In this document: positions 17,715 through 26,718 of the stretch, piece by piece
Layout: each line of letters opens with the position of its first letter
Numbering within the stretch: position 1 is the first letter of the stretch
Origin: Nonomuraea dietziae
GTDB taxonomy: Bacteria; Actinomycetota; Actinomycetes; Streptosporangiales; Streptosporangiaceae
Direction: 5' to 3'
Assembly: GCF_014195505.1 (NCBI RefSeq)
Contig: NZ_JACIBV010000001.1
Coordinates: forward strand, 4,278,001-4,342,000
Length of the DNA stretch: 64,000 bases
Program-made: the position numbers and the translations under genes
The notes under the pieces: generated by a model
The model's input: only the letters and a program-made list of their open reading frames with translations
What the model was told of the DNA's origin: nothing
Database searches by the model: none

Positions 17715-19163
17715 GTGGAAGCCGGGCGGTCGGCCTGGGTACGGCAGCAGGCCATGACGGCGAGGGACACCGCGGTCGCGACATGGCGGTCGAGCGAGGG
17801 GTGGCGGCAGGCCACGGCGGCCAAGGTGCTGCCGAGGCTGCGGAGACATCGCTGGTTCGTCGGCGTGTTCGGCGTCGGCGCCCTGCTCAGGCTGGTCACC
17901 ATGCTGGGTTACAGGCCCGCGCTGTGGTTCCCCGACTCCTACACCTACATCGTCACCGTCTTCCACCTGCGTCCGGATCTGGTGCGGCCCGCGGGCTACT
18001 CCTTCTTCCTCAAGCTGCTGCAGCCGTTCCAGGGGTTCGCCGCCGTCACCGCCGTGCAGCACCTGCTCGGCCTGGCCACCGGCGTGCTGATCTATCTGGC
18101 CGCGCGCAGGGTGCCGAGGTGGGCCGCCACGCTGGCGGCCGCGCCCGTGCTGCTCGACGCCTACCAGATCGAGCTCGAACACCTGCTGGTCTCCGACGCG
18201 CTGTTCACCTTCCTGGTCGTCGCCGCGGTGGTGCTCGCCATCCGCAGAAGGCTCACCTGGCGTACGGCGCTGGCCGTCGGGCTGCTGCTCGCCTGCGCCT
18301 CCCTCACCAGGACGGTCGGCCAGCCGCTCATCGTGGTGCTGTGCGCCTGGCTGCTGCTGCGCAGGAGGATCGCGCTGGCGGGCATCACCGCGGCCGCCGC
18401 GCTCCTGCCGGTGCTCGCCTACGGCCTCTGGTTCCACGCCACCTACGACAGGGTCGGCATCGTCGGCGCGAACGGGGTCTTCCTCTACGCGCGCACGATG
18501 TCCTTCGCCGACTGCGGGACGATGGATCCGCCGCCCGACCTGGCGGTGCTGTGCGACCCGCGCCCGCCGGAGGACAGGCCGCCCTCGCAGGAGTACATCT
18601 GGGCCAAGGACGCGCCCCTGGTGAAGCTGCCCGACATCACCTTCTCCGAGGCCAACGACGATCTGGCGGGAAGGTTCGCGATGCTGGCCATCCGCAGCCA
18701 GCCGCTCGACTATCTCGGTTCGGTGTTGTCGGAGCTGGCGCGCACGTTCACGCTGGGCAGGCCGGTCTATCCTGACGCGGAAATCTACGCTTACTACGAG
18801 TTTCCTGTGAAACCCCCCGCGCCGCCCGGCCGATATCCCGCTCAACGTGGCGCGGAATTCGCACACAAATACGAAAAGGGACCGATCGGCACCGCTATCG
18901 TGGAGCCGTTCGCGGGCTGGATGCGCGCCTACCAGGACGTCGCCCGCCTGCCAGGCACCGTGCTGCTGGTGCTGCTGGCGGTGCCGCTCGCCGTCGCGAT
19001 CAGGCGCAGGAGCTACCAGGGCGCATGGCTTCTGCCCTGGTCAACGGCGTGGGTGCTGCTGCTCGTGCCGCCCGCGGTCGCCGAGTTCGACTACCGCTAC
19101 ACGCTGCCCGCCGTACCGCTGGCCTGTCTGGCTGCGGCACTGTGCACCAGACGCGTAACGTAA
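17715..19163 (+). CDS. Polytopic membrane glycosyltransferase (GT39-like)
   Basis: About 482 residues with about ten hydrophobic helices and the early-loop signature LWFPDSYTYIV, placing an Asp where GT-C enzymes have their catalytic acid. An outward domain rich in Pro and acidic residues lies between helices near residues 290-400. GTG 17715 has GGGAGG about 10 nt upstream; ATG 17754 is the alternative, and the longer frame from 17586 lacks a ribosome site. It probably uses a polyprenyl-phosphate sugar, perhaps made by the GT2 enzyme at 13.9-14.8 kb. Substrate is unknown. Confidence 0.75.
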   Translation: MEAGRSAWVRQQAMTARDTAVATWRSSEGWRQATAAKVLPRLRRHRWFVGVFGVGALLRLVTMLGYRPALWFPDSYTYIVTVFHLRPDLVRPAGYSFFLKLLQPFQGFAAVTAVQHLLGLATGVLIYLAARRVPRWAATLAAAPVLLDAYQIELEHLLVSDALFTFLVVAAVVLAIRRRLTWRTALAVGLLLACASLTRTVGQPLIVVLCAWLLLRRRIALAGITAAAALLPVLAYGLWFHATYDRVGIVGANGVFLYARTMSFADCGTMDPPPDLAVLCDPRPPEDRPPSQEYIWAKDAPLVKLPDITFSEANDDLAGRFAMLAIRSQPLDYLGSVLSELARTFTLGRPVYPDAEIYAYYEFPVKPPAPPGRYPAQRGAEFAHKYEKGPIGTAIVEPFAGWMRAYQDVARLPGTVLLVLLAVPLAVAIRRRSYQGAWLLPWSTAWVLLLVPPAVAEFDYRYTLPAVPLACLAAALCTRRVT

Positions 19164-19237
19164 AGTTTTTCACGTCTACATTCCACGAAATGTCCGGCTC
19201 TGAGTATGCTCTGGGACTGGATCATCACGCCCGGGTC

Positions 19238-19254
19238 ACGACCTTTTGGGTCGT
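19238..19254 (+). terminator. Short hairpin after the GT39-like gene
   Basis: A 6-bp inverted repeat, ACGACC with GGTCGT around a TTTTG loop, lies 75 bp after the transferase stop and is followed by TCTTGG. It is a weak candidate terminator. Confidence 0.3.
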
Positions 19255-19298
19255 TCTTGGCTCCCGCAACGCTTGCGGTGTCCTAGTCTCGTGGCGCG

Positions 19299-19400
19299 AT
19301 GAGCGATCGACCGAGCCAGCACGACGCGGGCTCCGAATCTCCGGACGAGGAGGCCGTTGTGCGAAGCAAGCCGACTGCGGGCTCCACGCCGACTGGGTGA
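19299..19400 (+). CDS. 33-codon leader ORF before the LCP gene
   Basis: ATG 19299 opens an acidic, low-complexity 33-residue frame that ends at TGA 19398-19400, right beside the GGAG of the LCP gene's ribosome site (start 19410). Such tight spacing suggests translational coupling, or it may be a remnant of a longer N-terminus. There is no strong ribosome site for the leader itself. The coding call is tentative. Confidence 0.3.
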   Translation: MSDRPSQHDAGSESPDEEAVVRSKPTAGSTPTG

Positions 19401-19409
19401 GGAGATCGT

Positions 19410-21032
19410 ATGAGCAACCACAGGAGCGGTGGCGTCCAGGACCGTCTGGTGGCGCCGACCTCCCCCGGTTTCCGGTCCTCCAGGAGAGCCGCCGCCTCAG
19501 CCCCTCCCCCTCCGCCCCCTCCGAGAGAGCCGCGAGGACGCAGGAGCGGCGACGACGGGCGCAAGAAGCTGAGCGGCCTGGCCTGGACGAGCATCGCCCT
19601 GACCGGCCTGGTGGTCGCCGGGTCGCTGACCGGCTACACCTTTTACCGCACCGCGCTGGCCGGCATCGTCACCAACGACCCGGGCACGAAGATCATCAAT
19701 CCGCGTCCCGCGAACGCCACCGGCGCGCTCAACGTGCTGATCGTCGGCTCCGACACCCGCCACGGCGAGGGCAACGCCAGGTACGGCCAGGCCGACTCCA
19801 GGATCGACTCGGGCAAGCGCACCGACACGATGATCCTCATGCACATCTCCCCCACCAGGGACAAGGCGCAGCTCATCAGCTTCCCGCGCGACTCGATGGT
19901 CCAGATTCCGCAGTGTGAGGCCGAGAAGAGCAAGACGGTCCTCCCGGCCACGCGCGACATGATCAACTCGGCCTACAACCGCGGCGGCATCGCCTGCACG
20001 ATCACCACGATCGAGACGCTGACCGGCATCCGCATCGACCACAACGTCGAGGTGGACTTCAACGGCTTCAAGGCCATCGTCGACGAGCTCGAGGGCATCG
20101 AGGTCTGCCTGAACAACGCGGTCGACGACAAGAAGTCCAAGCTCAAGCTGCCCCGCGGCAGGTCGACGCTGAACGGCGAGCAGGCCCTCGGCTACGTCCG
20201 CCTGCGCGCCTACGGCAACGGCAGCGACCTCGAGCGCATCAAGCGCCAGCAGCTCTTCGCCAGCCAGGTCGTCAAGAAGATCACCACCGGCGGCGTCCTG
20301 TCCAATCCGACCAAGCTGCTCGGCCTGATCCAGGCGGCCTCCTCGTCGGTCACCATGGACAAGAAGCTGGCCGACGACCCCAACAGACTTCTGGAGATCG
20401 CCCAGAGCGCCAGATCGCTGACCGCGAGCAAGGTGCAGTTCTACATGGTTCCCGTCCTGGCCGACCCCACCGACTCCAACAGGGTCATCTGGGACCCGGC
20501 CCGCGCGCCCAAGCTCTTCGAGGCCCTCAAGAACGACACCGCGCTACCTGAGCCCGCGCCCACGGCCAAGAAGTTCGTACCCAAGGTCGAGCAGGTCAAG
20601 ATCCAGGTGATCAACGGCACGACCACGCCGGGCAAGGCGGGCGAGGTCGCCCAGCAGCTGGCCGAGCTCGGATTCGACGTGGTCGGCACGGGCAACGCCC
20701 TGACCGCCGCGGGCACCAGCCAGCCCAAGACCCTGCTGCTGTACGGCAAGCGCGACACCACCGGCCCCGACTACGCCAGCGTGCTCGCCTCGAAGCTGTC
20801 GGGCACCAAGCGTCCCTCCACCAGGGGCAAGGTCAAGGTCACCAACCCGCAGCCGTTCACCGCGGCCGGCACCACCCAGACCGTCGCCGACAAGGGCGCG
20901 GACAAGGGCGCCGAGAAGGCCCCGGTGATCCAGCTGCTGATCGGCGACGACTTCACGGGCGTCCGCACCGAGATCCCCGAGTCCATCAAGGAGACCGGCA
21001 TCTCCGCCGACACCAAGAACATCTGCGCCTGA
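19410..21032 (+). CDS. LCP-family (LytR-CpsA-Psr) wall-polymer ligase with LytR C-terminal domain
   Basis: The 540-residue protein has a Pro/Arg-rich cytosolic N-terminus, one membrane helix (about 56-78), then an LCP domain with NVLIVGSDTRHG, KRTDTMILMHI, SFPRDSMV and LGYVRLRA segments. The conserved Asp and Arg residues bind the polyprenyl pyrophosphate. The C-terminal part (KIQVINGTTTPG onward) is a LytR_C domain. LCP enzymes attach teichoic-acid-like or arabinogalactan polymers to peptidoglycan on the outer membrane face. The ATG has GGAG 6 nt upstream. A second LCP gene lies at 34.3 kb. Confidence 0.93.
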   Translation: MSNHRSGGVQDRLVAPTSPGFRSSRRAAASAPPPPPPPREPRGRRSGDDGRKKLSGLAWTSIALTGLVVAGSLTGYTFYRTALAGIVTNDPGTKIINPRPANATGALNVLIVGSDTRHGEGNARYGQADSRIDSGKRTDTMILMHISPTRDKAQLISFPRDSMVQIPQCEAEKSKTVLPATRDMINSAYNRGGIACTITTIETLTGIRIDHNVEVDFNGFKAIVDELEGIEVCLNNAVDDKKSKLKLPRGRSTLNGEQALGYVRLRAYGNGSDLERIKRQQLFASQVVKKITTGGVLSNPTKLLGLIQAASSSVTMDKKLADDPNRLLEIAQSARSLTASKVQFYMVPVLADPTDSNRVIWDPARAPKLFEALKNDTALPEPAPTAKKFVPKVEQVKIQVINGTTTPGKAGEVAQQLAELGFDVVGTGNALTAAGTSQPKTLLLYGKRDTTGPDYASVLASKLSGTKRPSTRGKVKVTNPQPFTAAGTTQTVADKGADKGAEKAPVIQLLIGDDFTGVRTEIPESIKETGISADTKNICA

Positions 21033-21274
21033 CCTGACCCGTCGCCCATAGTTGAGATAAGCGGTTCTTGACTGATTTATGCGGAGCCGGTCAACCTCCG
21101 GATTCCCTGTGGATTCCGTCCGTTTCTCCAGTCTCCACCGCGACATCGGCCCCACTGGCCGTTAGGGTTGTCAGATCGCGAAGGCGAGTCGGCGCCTTGC
21201 CAGCCGTGTGCAAGCCGCCCTCGCTAACGTGGCTAGCGACCCCCGGCCCCGAGAGATAGCTGAGCGTCTCCCCC

Positions 21275-22507
21275 GTGAGTGACACCCGATCGTCCTTCCC
21301 GGTTTCGGCCCCCAGGAGCAACGGCAGCCAGAGCGCCGCCTCCGAGGCGCCACCTGCCGAGACGGAGAGGGTGGGCGCCCCGTGGCCGCAGGTGGCGCCG
21401 GCCCCGCAGGGATGGGGCGCGCAGCAGGCGCCCGAGGCCTCCTTCTGGGGCGCCGAGGGCGCGCAGGAGCGTCCCGAGGCCGAGCCCGAGGAAGAGCCCA
21501 AGGCCGCGCCGCGCAAGCGCGAGCCCTACCTCGACAACGTCAAGTTCCTGCTGATCGCCCTCGTGGTCGTGGGCCACTCGCTGGTGCCGACGCTCAACGC
21601 CGACTCCTCCAAATCGCTCTACATCTTCATCTACACCTTCCACATGCCGCTGTTCGTCATCGTCAGCGGCTACCTGTCCAGGAACTTCTGGAACTCCAAC
21701 GCCAAGACGAACAAGCTCGTCGACACCTTCGTCGTGCCGTACGTGATCGTGGAGGTCGGTTACGCCGCGCTGCGCTTCTCCCTCGGGCAGAAGTGGAGCC
21801 TCACGATCATCGACCCCGCCTGGCTCAACTGGTACCTGCTCGCCCTGCTGTTCTGGCGGCTGTCCACCCCGGTGTGGAAGCGGATGAAGCATCCCGTCCC
21901 CGTGGCGATCGCCATCTACCTGTTCGCCGGGTTCTCGCAGATCTCCGGCGACTTCAGCATGGACCGCTTCTTCGGCCTCCTGCCGTTCTTCGTGATCGGC
22001 CTGGTCATGCAGCCCGAGCACTTCGAGATGCTCAACCGTATGTGGGTGAAGATCCTCTCGGCCGTGACGCTGCTGGGCGCCGCGGGGGTGGCCGTCTTCC
22101 TCGGTCACAGCAAGTACTCGCTCAAGCCCTTCTACTTCAAGCACAGCTTCCAGGACATGGACCTGTCCTGGTACATGGGCCTCGGGCTGAAGATGGGGCT
22201 GCTGATCGCCTCGCTGGCGATGTGCTTCGCCTTCCTCGCGCTGGTGCCGCGCGGCGAGACCTGGTACACCGACCTCGGCACCCGCACGCTCTACGCCTAT
22301 CTGCTCCACGGCATCCCCGTCCTGATCGCCAAGGAGCAGGGCTGGCTCGACCTGCCGTGGCTGCACGGCCCGCTGGGAGTGCTCGCGATCAGCGCCAGCT
22401 GCTTCGCCCTGGCGATCGTGCTGTGCCTGCCGGAGACGCGCACGGTGTTCAAGTGGGTGCTCGAGCCGCGCCTGACCTGGCTCTACCGGCGTCCCTCGGG
22501 AAGTTAA
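21275..22507 (+). CDS. Acyltransferase family 3 membrane protein (O-acetylase-like)
   Basis: The 410-residue protein has a disordered N-terminus of about 80 residues, then roughly ten helices. REPYLDNVKFLLIALVVVGH contains the conserved early-helix His and FHMPLFVIVSGYL is the family's second signature, as in fucose-4-O-acetylase-like enzymes. Such proteins acetylate or succinylate wall glycans from a cytosolic acyl donor. The start is GTG 21275. Neighbouring LCP and transferase genes suggest that the substrate is the same envelope polymer. Confidence 0.85.
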   Translation: MSDTRSSFPVSAPRSNGSQSAASEAPPAETERVGAPWPQVAPAPQGWGAQQAPEASFWGAEGAQERPEAEPEEEPKAAPRKREPYLDNVKFLLIALVVVGHSLVPTLNADSSKSLYIFIYTFHMPLFVIVSGYLSRNFWNSNAKTNKLVDTFVVPYVIVEVGYAALRFSLGQKWSLTIIDPAWLNWYLLALLFWRLSTPVWKRMKHPVPVAIAIYLFAGFSQISGDFSMDRFFGLLPFFVIGLVMQPEHFEMLNRMWVKILSAVTLLGAAGVAVFLGHSKYSLKPFYFKHSFQDMDLSWYMGLGLKMGLLIASLAMCFAFLALVPRGETWYTDLGTRTLYAYLLHGIPVLIAKEQGWLDLPWLHGPLGVLAISASCFALAIVLCLPETRTVFKWVLEPRLTWLYRRPSGS

Positions 22508-22564
22508 ACGGCAGTTCCCCCCGCATTCACGCAGGTGATGGCATAGCCGCGCACCATCGCCTAT

Positions 22565-23527
22565 ATGCGCGTTTGCGTCGCAACAACCCTCCATCATCCC
22601 GAGGACGCCCGGATCATGCACAGGCAGATCAGGGCGCTGCTCGACGCGGGCCACGAGGTGACCTACGTCGCTCCTTTCACCCATTTCAACGTCACACCGA
22701 TCCCGCCGATCACCGCGGTCGACGTCCGCAGGGGCGGCCGAGCGCGGACGGCGCTGAGGCGCGGCGTCAAGGACGCCGACCTGCTGATCCTGCACGAGGC
22801 CGAGCTGCTGCTCGCGCTGCCCTACCGGCATCCGCCCGTCGTGCTCGACGTACGCGACGAGCCGCGGAGCGCGCTCGGCCGCAGGCTCGTGGCCAGGGCC
22901 GGACGGCTGCACCACGTCCTCGAACCTGCGGCGGCCGAGGCCACCCAGGTCGCCGACTCCCCTCTGCCCGTGGGCGACACCCGGGTCGTCCACCTCGGCA
23001 GGCTGACCACCGCCAAGGGCGTCAACGAGCTGATCGAGCTGGCGGGGCGGCTGGCGCCGCACGGGATCAGGCTCGACCTGATCGGCGCCGCCGACAGGGA
23101 GGTCAGGCCGATCCTCAGGGACGCCCAGCGGGTGGGCCTGCTCGACTGGTTCGGCTACGTCCCCAACAGGCACGCCCTGCGCATGGCCGAGGGCGCCCTG
23201 GCGGGGCTCTGCCTGTGGCGGGAGCCGTCCTCCAGGCCGCCCACCAAGGTCCTCGACTACATGGGGCGCGGCGTTCCCGTCGTCACGACGCCCGCCGCCG
23301 CCGCTGTGGTGGAGGAGGCGCGGTGCGGGGCCGTCGTGCCGTACGGGGACGTGGAGGCGGCCCTGGGAGCCGTCCTGGATCTCAGGGAGGACCCGGTACG
23401 GCGGACGGCGCAGGCGGCCAACGGGCACGCGCTCGCCCGCCTGCGCCACCACTGGCCCGACCAGGCCGCCTCCTTCACCGCACGGCTGGAGTCGTGGGCA
23501 GGTGTCGCCCACGAACTGGCCGTCTGA
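22565..23527 (+). CDS. GT4-like glycosyltransferase, short form
   Basis: The 320-residue protein starts MRVCVATTLHHPEDARI and has a donor-domain opening VVHLGRLTTAKGVNELIEL, then CLWREPSSRPPTKVLDYMGRGVPVV in the E-x7-E region, where Glu lies in WREPS and a Lys/Asp pair follows. This matches GT4 with a reduced N-terminal half. It may act with the adjacent acyltransferase, as both point the same way with a 57-bp gap. Substrate is unknown. Confidence 0.8.
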   Translation: MRVCVATTLHHPEDARIMHRQIRALLDAGHEVTYVAPFTHFNVTPIPPITAVDVRRGGRARTALRRGVKDADLLILHEAELLLALPYRHPPVVLDVRDEPRSALGRRLVARAGRLHHVLEPAAAEATQVADSPLPVGDTRVVHLGRLTTAKGVNELIELAGRLAPHGIRLDLIGAADREVRPILRDAQRVGLLDWFGYVPNRHALRMAEGALAGLCLWREPSSRPPTKVLDYMGRGVPVVTTPAAAAVVEEARCGAVVPYGDVEAALGAVLDLREDPVRRTAQAANGHALARLRHHWPDQAASFTARLESWAGVAHELAV

Positions 23528-23533
23528 GGTGAC

Positions 23534-24406
23534 TCATGGCCGCTGGAGGTCGTAGGTCACGTCGGCGACCCTGACGGTCCTGACCTCGGGATCGTCGATG
23601 ATCTTGCGCAGCCCGCCCACCGTGGCGTTCGTCACGAACGCGTAGGCCAGCCCGTCGGCCGCGCTCTTCCTGAGCCTGGGGAGGTCGAGCCCGAACTGGC
23701 GGAGGTTGTGCTCGTCGTGGTCGCGCAGCGAGCCGACCCAGCGACGAAAGCCGGCCAGATCGTCTTCCTCGCCGGGCCCCTCCCCGAGCTGGTACATGCT
23801 CCAGGTGATCGGCGTGGATCTCGGCCTGTTCTCGTAGACGATCCTCTCCGCGTTCAGACCCGTCCTGGTCAGGAAGGCGGCGAGGTCCTTGGCGTTGAGC
23901 GGCCTGGCCGGCTCGACGACCGCCAGCGCGGTCAGGCCCTCGGGCAGCCTGGTGATGACCTTGCGCATGTCCTCCTTCGGCTGGTTGCCCGTGCCGACGT
24001 TGTAGAGGCCGTAGGTGAGGCTCGTCTCGGTCGCGTGTCCGAGCGGCGGCGCCTGCACCCTGCCGAAGAAGTCCTGCTCCACGCGCAGCGCCTGGGCGTC
24101 GGCGCCGGCGAAGAAGCCGCCCATGGCCCGCTCCGGCCTGACGTCGACGGTGAAGGACATCCCGGTCAGCGAGATGTCACAGCACTCCCGCTCCTGGATC
24201 ACGTATCCGGGATTGGCCAGTTGCAGGGCGGTGCCCAGTACGTCCACCATCCGCCGCTCCCTGTCACCGCGCTCCTGGATCAGGCGGGAGCCGAACACCG
24301 CGGCCAGCGACACGACGAGCAGGACGGCGAGCACCACCGCGGCGGTGCGCAGGATGCCGAGCCGTACGGCCCGTCTGGTCCTCTTGGGATCGAACTCGGG
24401 GATCAA
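23534..24406 (-). CDS. Membrane-anchored anti-sigma-type regulator (Sigma_reg N/C-like)
   Basis: About 290 residues: a short basic cytosolic N-terminus, one membrane helix (about 17-40), and a large extracytoplasmic domain ending with FVTNATVGGLRKIIDDPEV, which resembles the C-terminal domain of Bacillus sigma-factor regulatory proteins. I chose TTG 24406 because it overlaps the sigma-factor stop (TTGA). The pairing with an ECF sigma gene is the main functional evidence. It has no zinc-binding anti-sigma motif at the N-terminus, so sigma binding may differ from the ZAS type. Confidence 0.7.
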   Translation of the reverse strand: MIPEFDPKRTRRAVRLGILRTAAVVLAVLLVVSLAAVFGSRLIQERGDRERRMVDVLGTALQLANPGYVIQERECCDISLTGMSFTVDVRPERAMGGFFAGADAQALRVEQDFFGRVQAPPLGHATETSLTYGLYNVGTGNQPKEDMRKVITRLPEGLTALAVVEPARPLNAKDLAAFLTRTGLNAERIVYENRPRSTPITWSMYQLGEGPGEEDDLAGFRRWVGSLRDHDEHNLRQFGLDLPRLRKSAADGLAYAFVTNATVGGLRKIIDDPEVRTVRVADVTYDLQRP

Positions 24407-24846
24407 ATGGTGCTCCCGTACATCTCGGCGAAGGCCTTGCGGGCCCGCCAGGCGGCGGTCTTGACGGAGGAGGGCGAGCGGCCGGTCATCGCGGCCACCT
24501 CCATGAGGGAGAACCCTTCGAAGTAGACGAGCGTGAGGAGCTCGCGGTGCTGAGGGAGCAGCCGCGCGAGCGCGTCCCTGACGTCGAGGCCCGCCATGTC
24601 CATCGGCGGCACGCCCAGCTCGTCGGGGTCGGGCAGGGGCAGTTCCGTACGGCGGCGCCGTACGTGGTCGATGAGGACGTTCCTGGCGATCGCCAGCAGC
24701 CAGGCGGCGGGGCTGCCGCCGCGGTGGCCGAGAAACGCCCTGGTGGCCTTGACGAACGTCTCCTGGGCGAGGTCCTCGGCCAGGTGGGGATCGCGGGTGC
24801 GGCGCAGGAGATAGCCGCACACGAGCGGCCAGTGCTCGCGATACAA
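24403..24846 (-). CDS. ECF RNA polymerase sigma factor
   Basis: The 147-residue frame has sigma region 2 (AEDLAQETFVKATRAF, then AWLLAIARNVLIDHVRRRR) and region 4 (LPQHRELLTLVYFEGFSLMEVAAMTGRSPSSVKTAAWRARKAF). No ATG or GTG is available upstream before an in-frame TGA. The only usual start is TTG 24846, which has no well-spaced ribosome site and clips the first residues of region 2. An ATC or other rare start a few codons upstream is possible. It probably drives its own operon with the anti-sigma gene. Confidence 0.88.
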   Translation of the reverse strand: MYREHWPLVCGYLLRRTRDPHLAEDLAQETFVKATRAFLGHRGGSPAAWLLAIARNVLIDHVRRRRTELPLPDPDELGVPPMDMAGLDVRDALARLLPQHRELLTLVYFEGFSLMEVAAMTGRSPSSVKTAAWRARKAFAEMYGSTI

Positions 24847-24936
24847 CTCCTCGATGATGCTCGCCTCCGCGTGGTTTCGGCAGTCACATCATCTGGAGAC
24901 GTGGACGGCGGCGCGATGGTCACATGTACTGGAGGC

Positions 24937-25653
24937 ATGGCTTCGCATCTGATCCAGGGACGTACGATCACCATGCCCGTGAGGGTGACCGACGCCACCG
25001 TCTGCAGCGCCATGTACCCCGTCCGCGCCGACGCGGCCCGCGCCGTGATCGCCTATTCCGGCCTCGACGTGGCCGAGGTCCTGCCCGGCAAGGCCGTCTG
25101 CACGCTGGTGTTCGTCGAGTACCGCGACAGCGACCTCGACTCCTACCACGAGTTCGGCGTCACCTTCCTGGTCAGGCCGCCCGACGCCTCCCGGGCCAGG
25201 AGCACGGGGCTGGCCACGCTGAGGAACGCGGGCGCCTTCGTCCACTGGCTGCCGGTGGACCAGGGCTTCACGCTGGAGGCGGGTCGCACGCTCTGGGGCT
25301 TCCCCAAGGAGCTGGCCGACATCGAGCTGCGGCTGTCGTCGCCGTACAAGCGCTGCATCCTGCGCAAGGACGGGCGGCTCGTGGTGGACATGCTCGTCAG
25401 GCCGGGCGTGCCGGTGGCCGGAGCGGCGGCGGCGACCCCGCTGACCGCCTACACCCACCAGGACGGCGTCACCAGGCGCGTGCCCGCCAAGATGTGGGCG
25501 CGAGGGATGCGGGTGCGCCCAGGAGGGGCGCTGATCCGCCTGGGCAACCATCCGATCGCCAAGGAGCTCAGCGAGCTGGGCCTGCCCAAGCGCGCGCTGA
25601 TGTCCACGACCCTGCGCGCCTCCATGACCTTCGGTACGGCGGAGGCCGCCTGA
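24937..25653 (+). CDS. Acetoacetate decarboxylase-family protein
   Basis: The ~238-residue protein carries the family segment LWGFPKELADIEL. True acetoacetate decarboxylases use paired lysines here; the residue after the first Lys is Glu in this protein, so the classical pKa-shifted pair may be missing and another activity is likely. Start choice is uncertain: ATG 24937 has GGAGG only one base away, ATG 24916 and ATG 24973 are alternatives. It diverges from the ECF sigma operon and its stop abuts that of the GT2 gene at 25654. Confidence 0.72.
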   Translation: MASHLIQGRTITMPVRVTDATVCSAMYPVRADAARAVIAYSGLDVAEVLPGKAVCTLVFVEYRDSDLDSYHEFGVTFLVRPPDASRARSTGLATLRNAGAFVHWLPVDQGFTLEAGRTLWGFPKELADIELRLSSPYKRCILRKDGRLVVDMLVRPGVPVAGAAAATPLTAYTHQDGVTRRVPAKMWARGMRVRPGGALIRLGNHPIAKELSELGLPKRALMSTTLRASMTFGTAEAA

Positions 25654-26568
25654 TCACACGATCGGCGGACGGCCCAGCTTCACCATGCGCCAGGCGGTGC
25701 GCCAGGCCATCGGCCTGCGCTCGCCGGCAGGGGTGCGAAGACCCTCGACGAAACCCTGGAACCACGCCTGGATCGCCACGCCCGAGCGGCGCTCGCGCAC
25801 CAGCGTCAGCACCACCCAGTCGAGCAGGTAGAGCGCGGCCAGCGGCCACGGCAGGTTGCGGCGCGCCAGCCACACCCTGTTGCGGGCGTTGAGCCGGTAG
25901 AACTCCGCGTGCCTGGTCGGCGGCACCTGCGGGTGGTACATGACCGTCTCGGCGTCGTACTCGATCCGGTAGCCCTCGCCCAGCAGCCGCCAGGCCAGGT
26001 CGGTCTCCTCGTGCGCGTAGAAGAACCGCTCGGGCAGCCCGCCGACCTGCAGGAAGGCCGACCTGCGGATCGCCGAGGCGCCGCCGAGGAAGGTGGTGAC
26101 GGGTGAGGAGCGCTCGGGGTCGCCCGCGCGCAGGCGCGGCACGTGGCGGCGCTGGCCGATGCCGCCGTCGGGGTCCATCACCCTGAAGGAGATGACGGCG
26201 AGGTCGGGCTCGGTGGCGAAGCGGTCGCGCACGTGCGCGACGACCTTCTGGTTGGCGTACCAGCCGTCGTCGTCGAGGAACAGCACGACGTCGCCCGAGC
26301 ACTCCTCGACCCCGCGGTTACGACCAGCGGGAATACCGGTGTTGTGGGCCAGCCGCACGGTTTTCACCGACGCCGCGGAGCCGTCGGGCGGTGTCGCCGT
26401 CACGTCGGGAACGTCGGCCCCGTTGCCCACGATCACCACCTCGACGTCGCCGTCGACCTGGTTGAGCGCGGACTCGACCGCCCGGTTGAGCTCGGCGACC
26501 CGGTTGCCCATGGTGAGGATGACGCACGAGATCTTCAACGGGTCATCGCCTTGACGCGTCGAGAGCAC
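25654..26568 (-). CDS. GT2-family glycosyltransferase (rhamnosyl/galactofuranosyl-like)
   Basis: The 304-residue protein has a GT-A domain with CVILTMGNRVAELNRAV, HNTGIPAGRNRGVE and FLDDDGWYA (DxD motif), then FLGGASAIRRSAFLQVGGLPERFFYAHEETDLAWRL with the catalytic base region ED/ETD. This resembles GT2 enzymes like GlfT1/WbbL that transfer rhamnose or galactofuranose to lipid-linked wall precursors. Substrate is inferred only from family and context. Confidence 0.86.
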   Translation of the reverse strand: MLSTRQGDDPLKISCVILTMGNRVAELNRAVESALNQVDGDVEVVIVGNGADVPDVTATPPDGSAASVKTVRLAHNTGIPAGRNRGVEECSGDVVLFLDDDGWYANQKVVAHVRDRFATEPDLAVISFRVMDPDGGIGQRRHVPRLRAGDPERSSPVTTFLGGASAIRRSAFLQVGGLPERFFYAHEETDLAWRLLGEGYRIEYDAETVMYHPQVPPTRHAEFYRLNARNRVWLARRNLPWPLAALYLLDWVVLTLVRERRSGVAIQAWFQGFVEGLRTPAGERRPMAWRTAWRMVKLGRPPIV

Positions 26569-26641
26569 GAGCGGAGCATTCTTTCATGATCACCGAGTCT
26601 GCTGGGGTATGCCATATCCGGATTGGTGAAGACAAGAGTAT

Positions 26642-26716
26642 CGGAACCGTCAGTGAACCCCCACCGAACGGAGGGCGTCTGATCAATTCGACGGGTACGG
26701 CGCCCCGACGGTTCCG
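26642..26716. repeat. Inverted repeat with 10-bp arms between GT2 and CDP-alcohol transferase genes
   Basis: CGGAACCGTC at 26642-26651 and its exact complement at 26707-26716 enclose 55 bp. The pair lies in the gap between two minus-strand genes and may be a terminator or protein site. Confidence 0.35.
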
Positions 26717-26718
26717 GG

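Noticed and set aside
21233..23512. Minus-strand frame of 759 codons across the acyltransferase and GT genes
   Set aside because: It spans two well-supported opposite genes and is His/Gln/Gly/Arg-rich without motifs.
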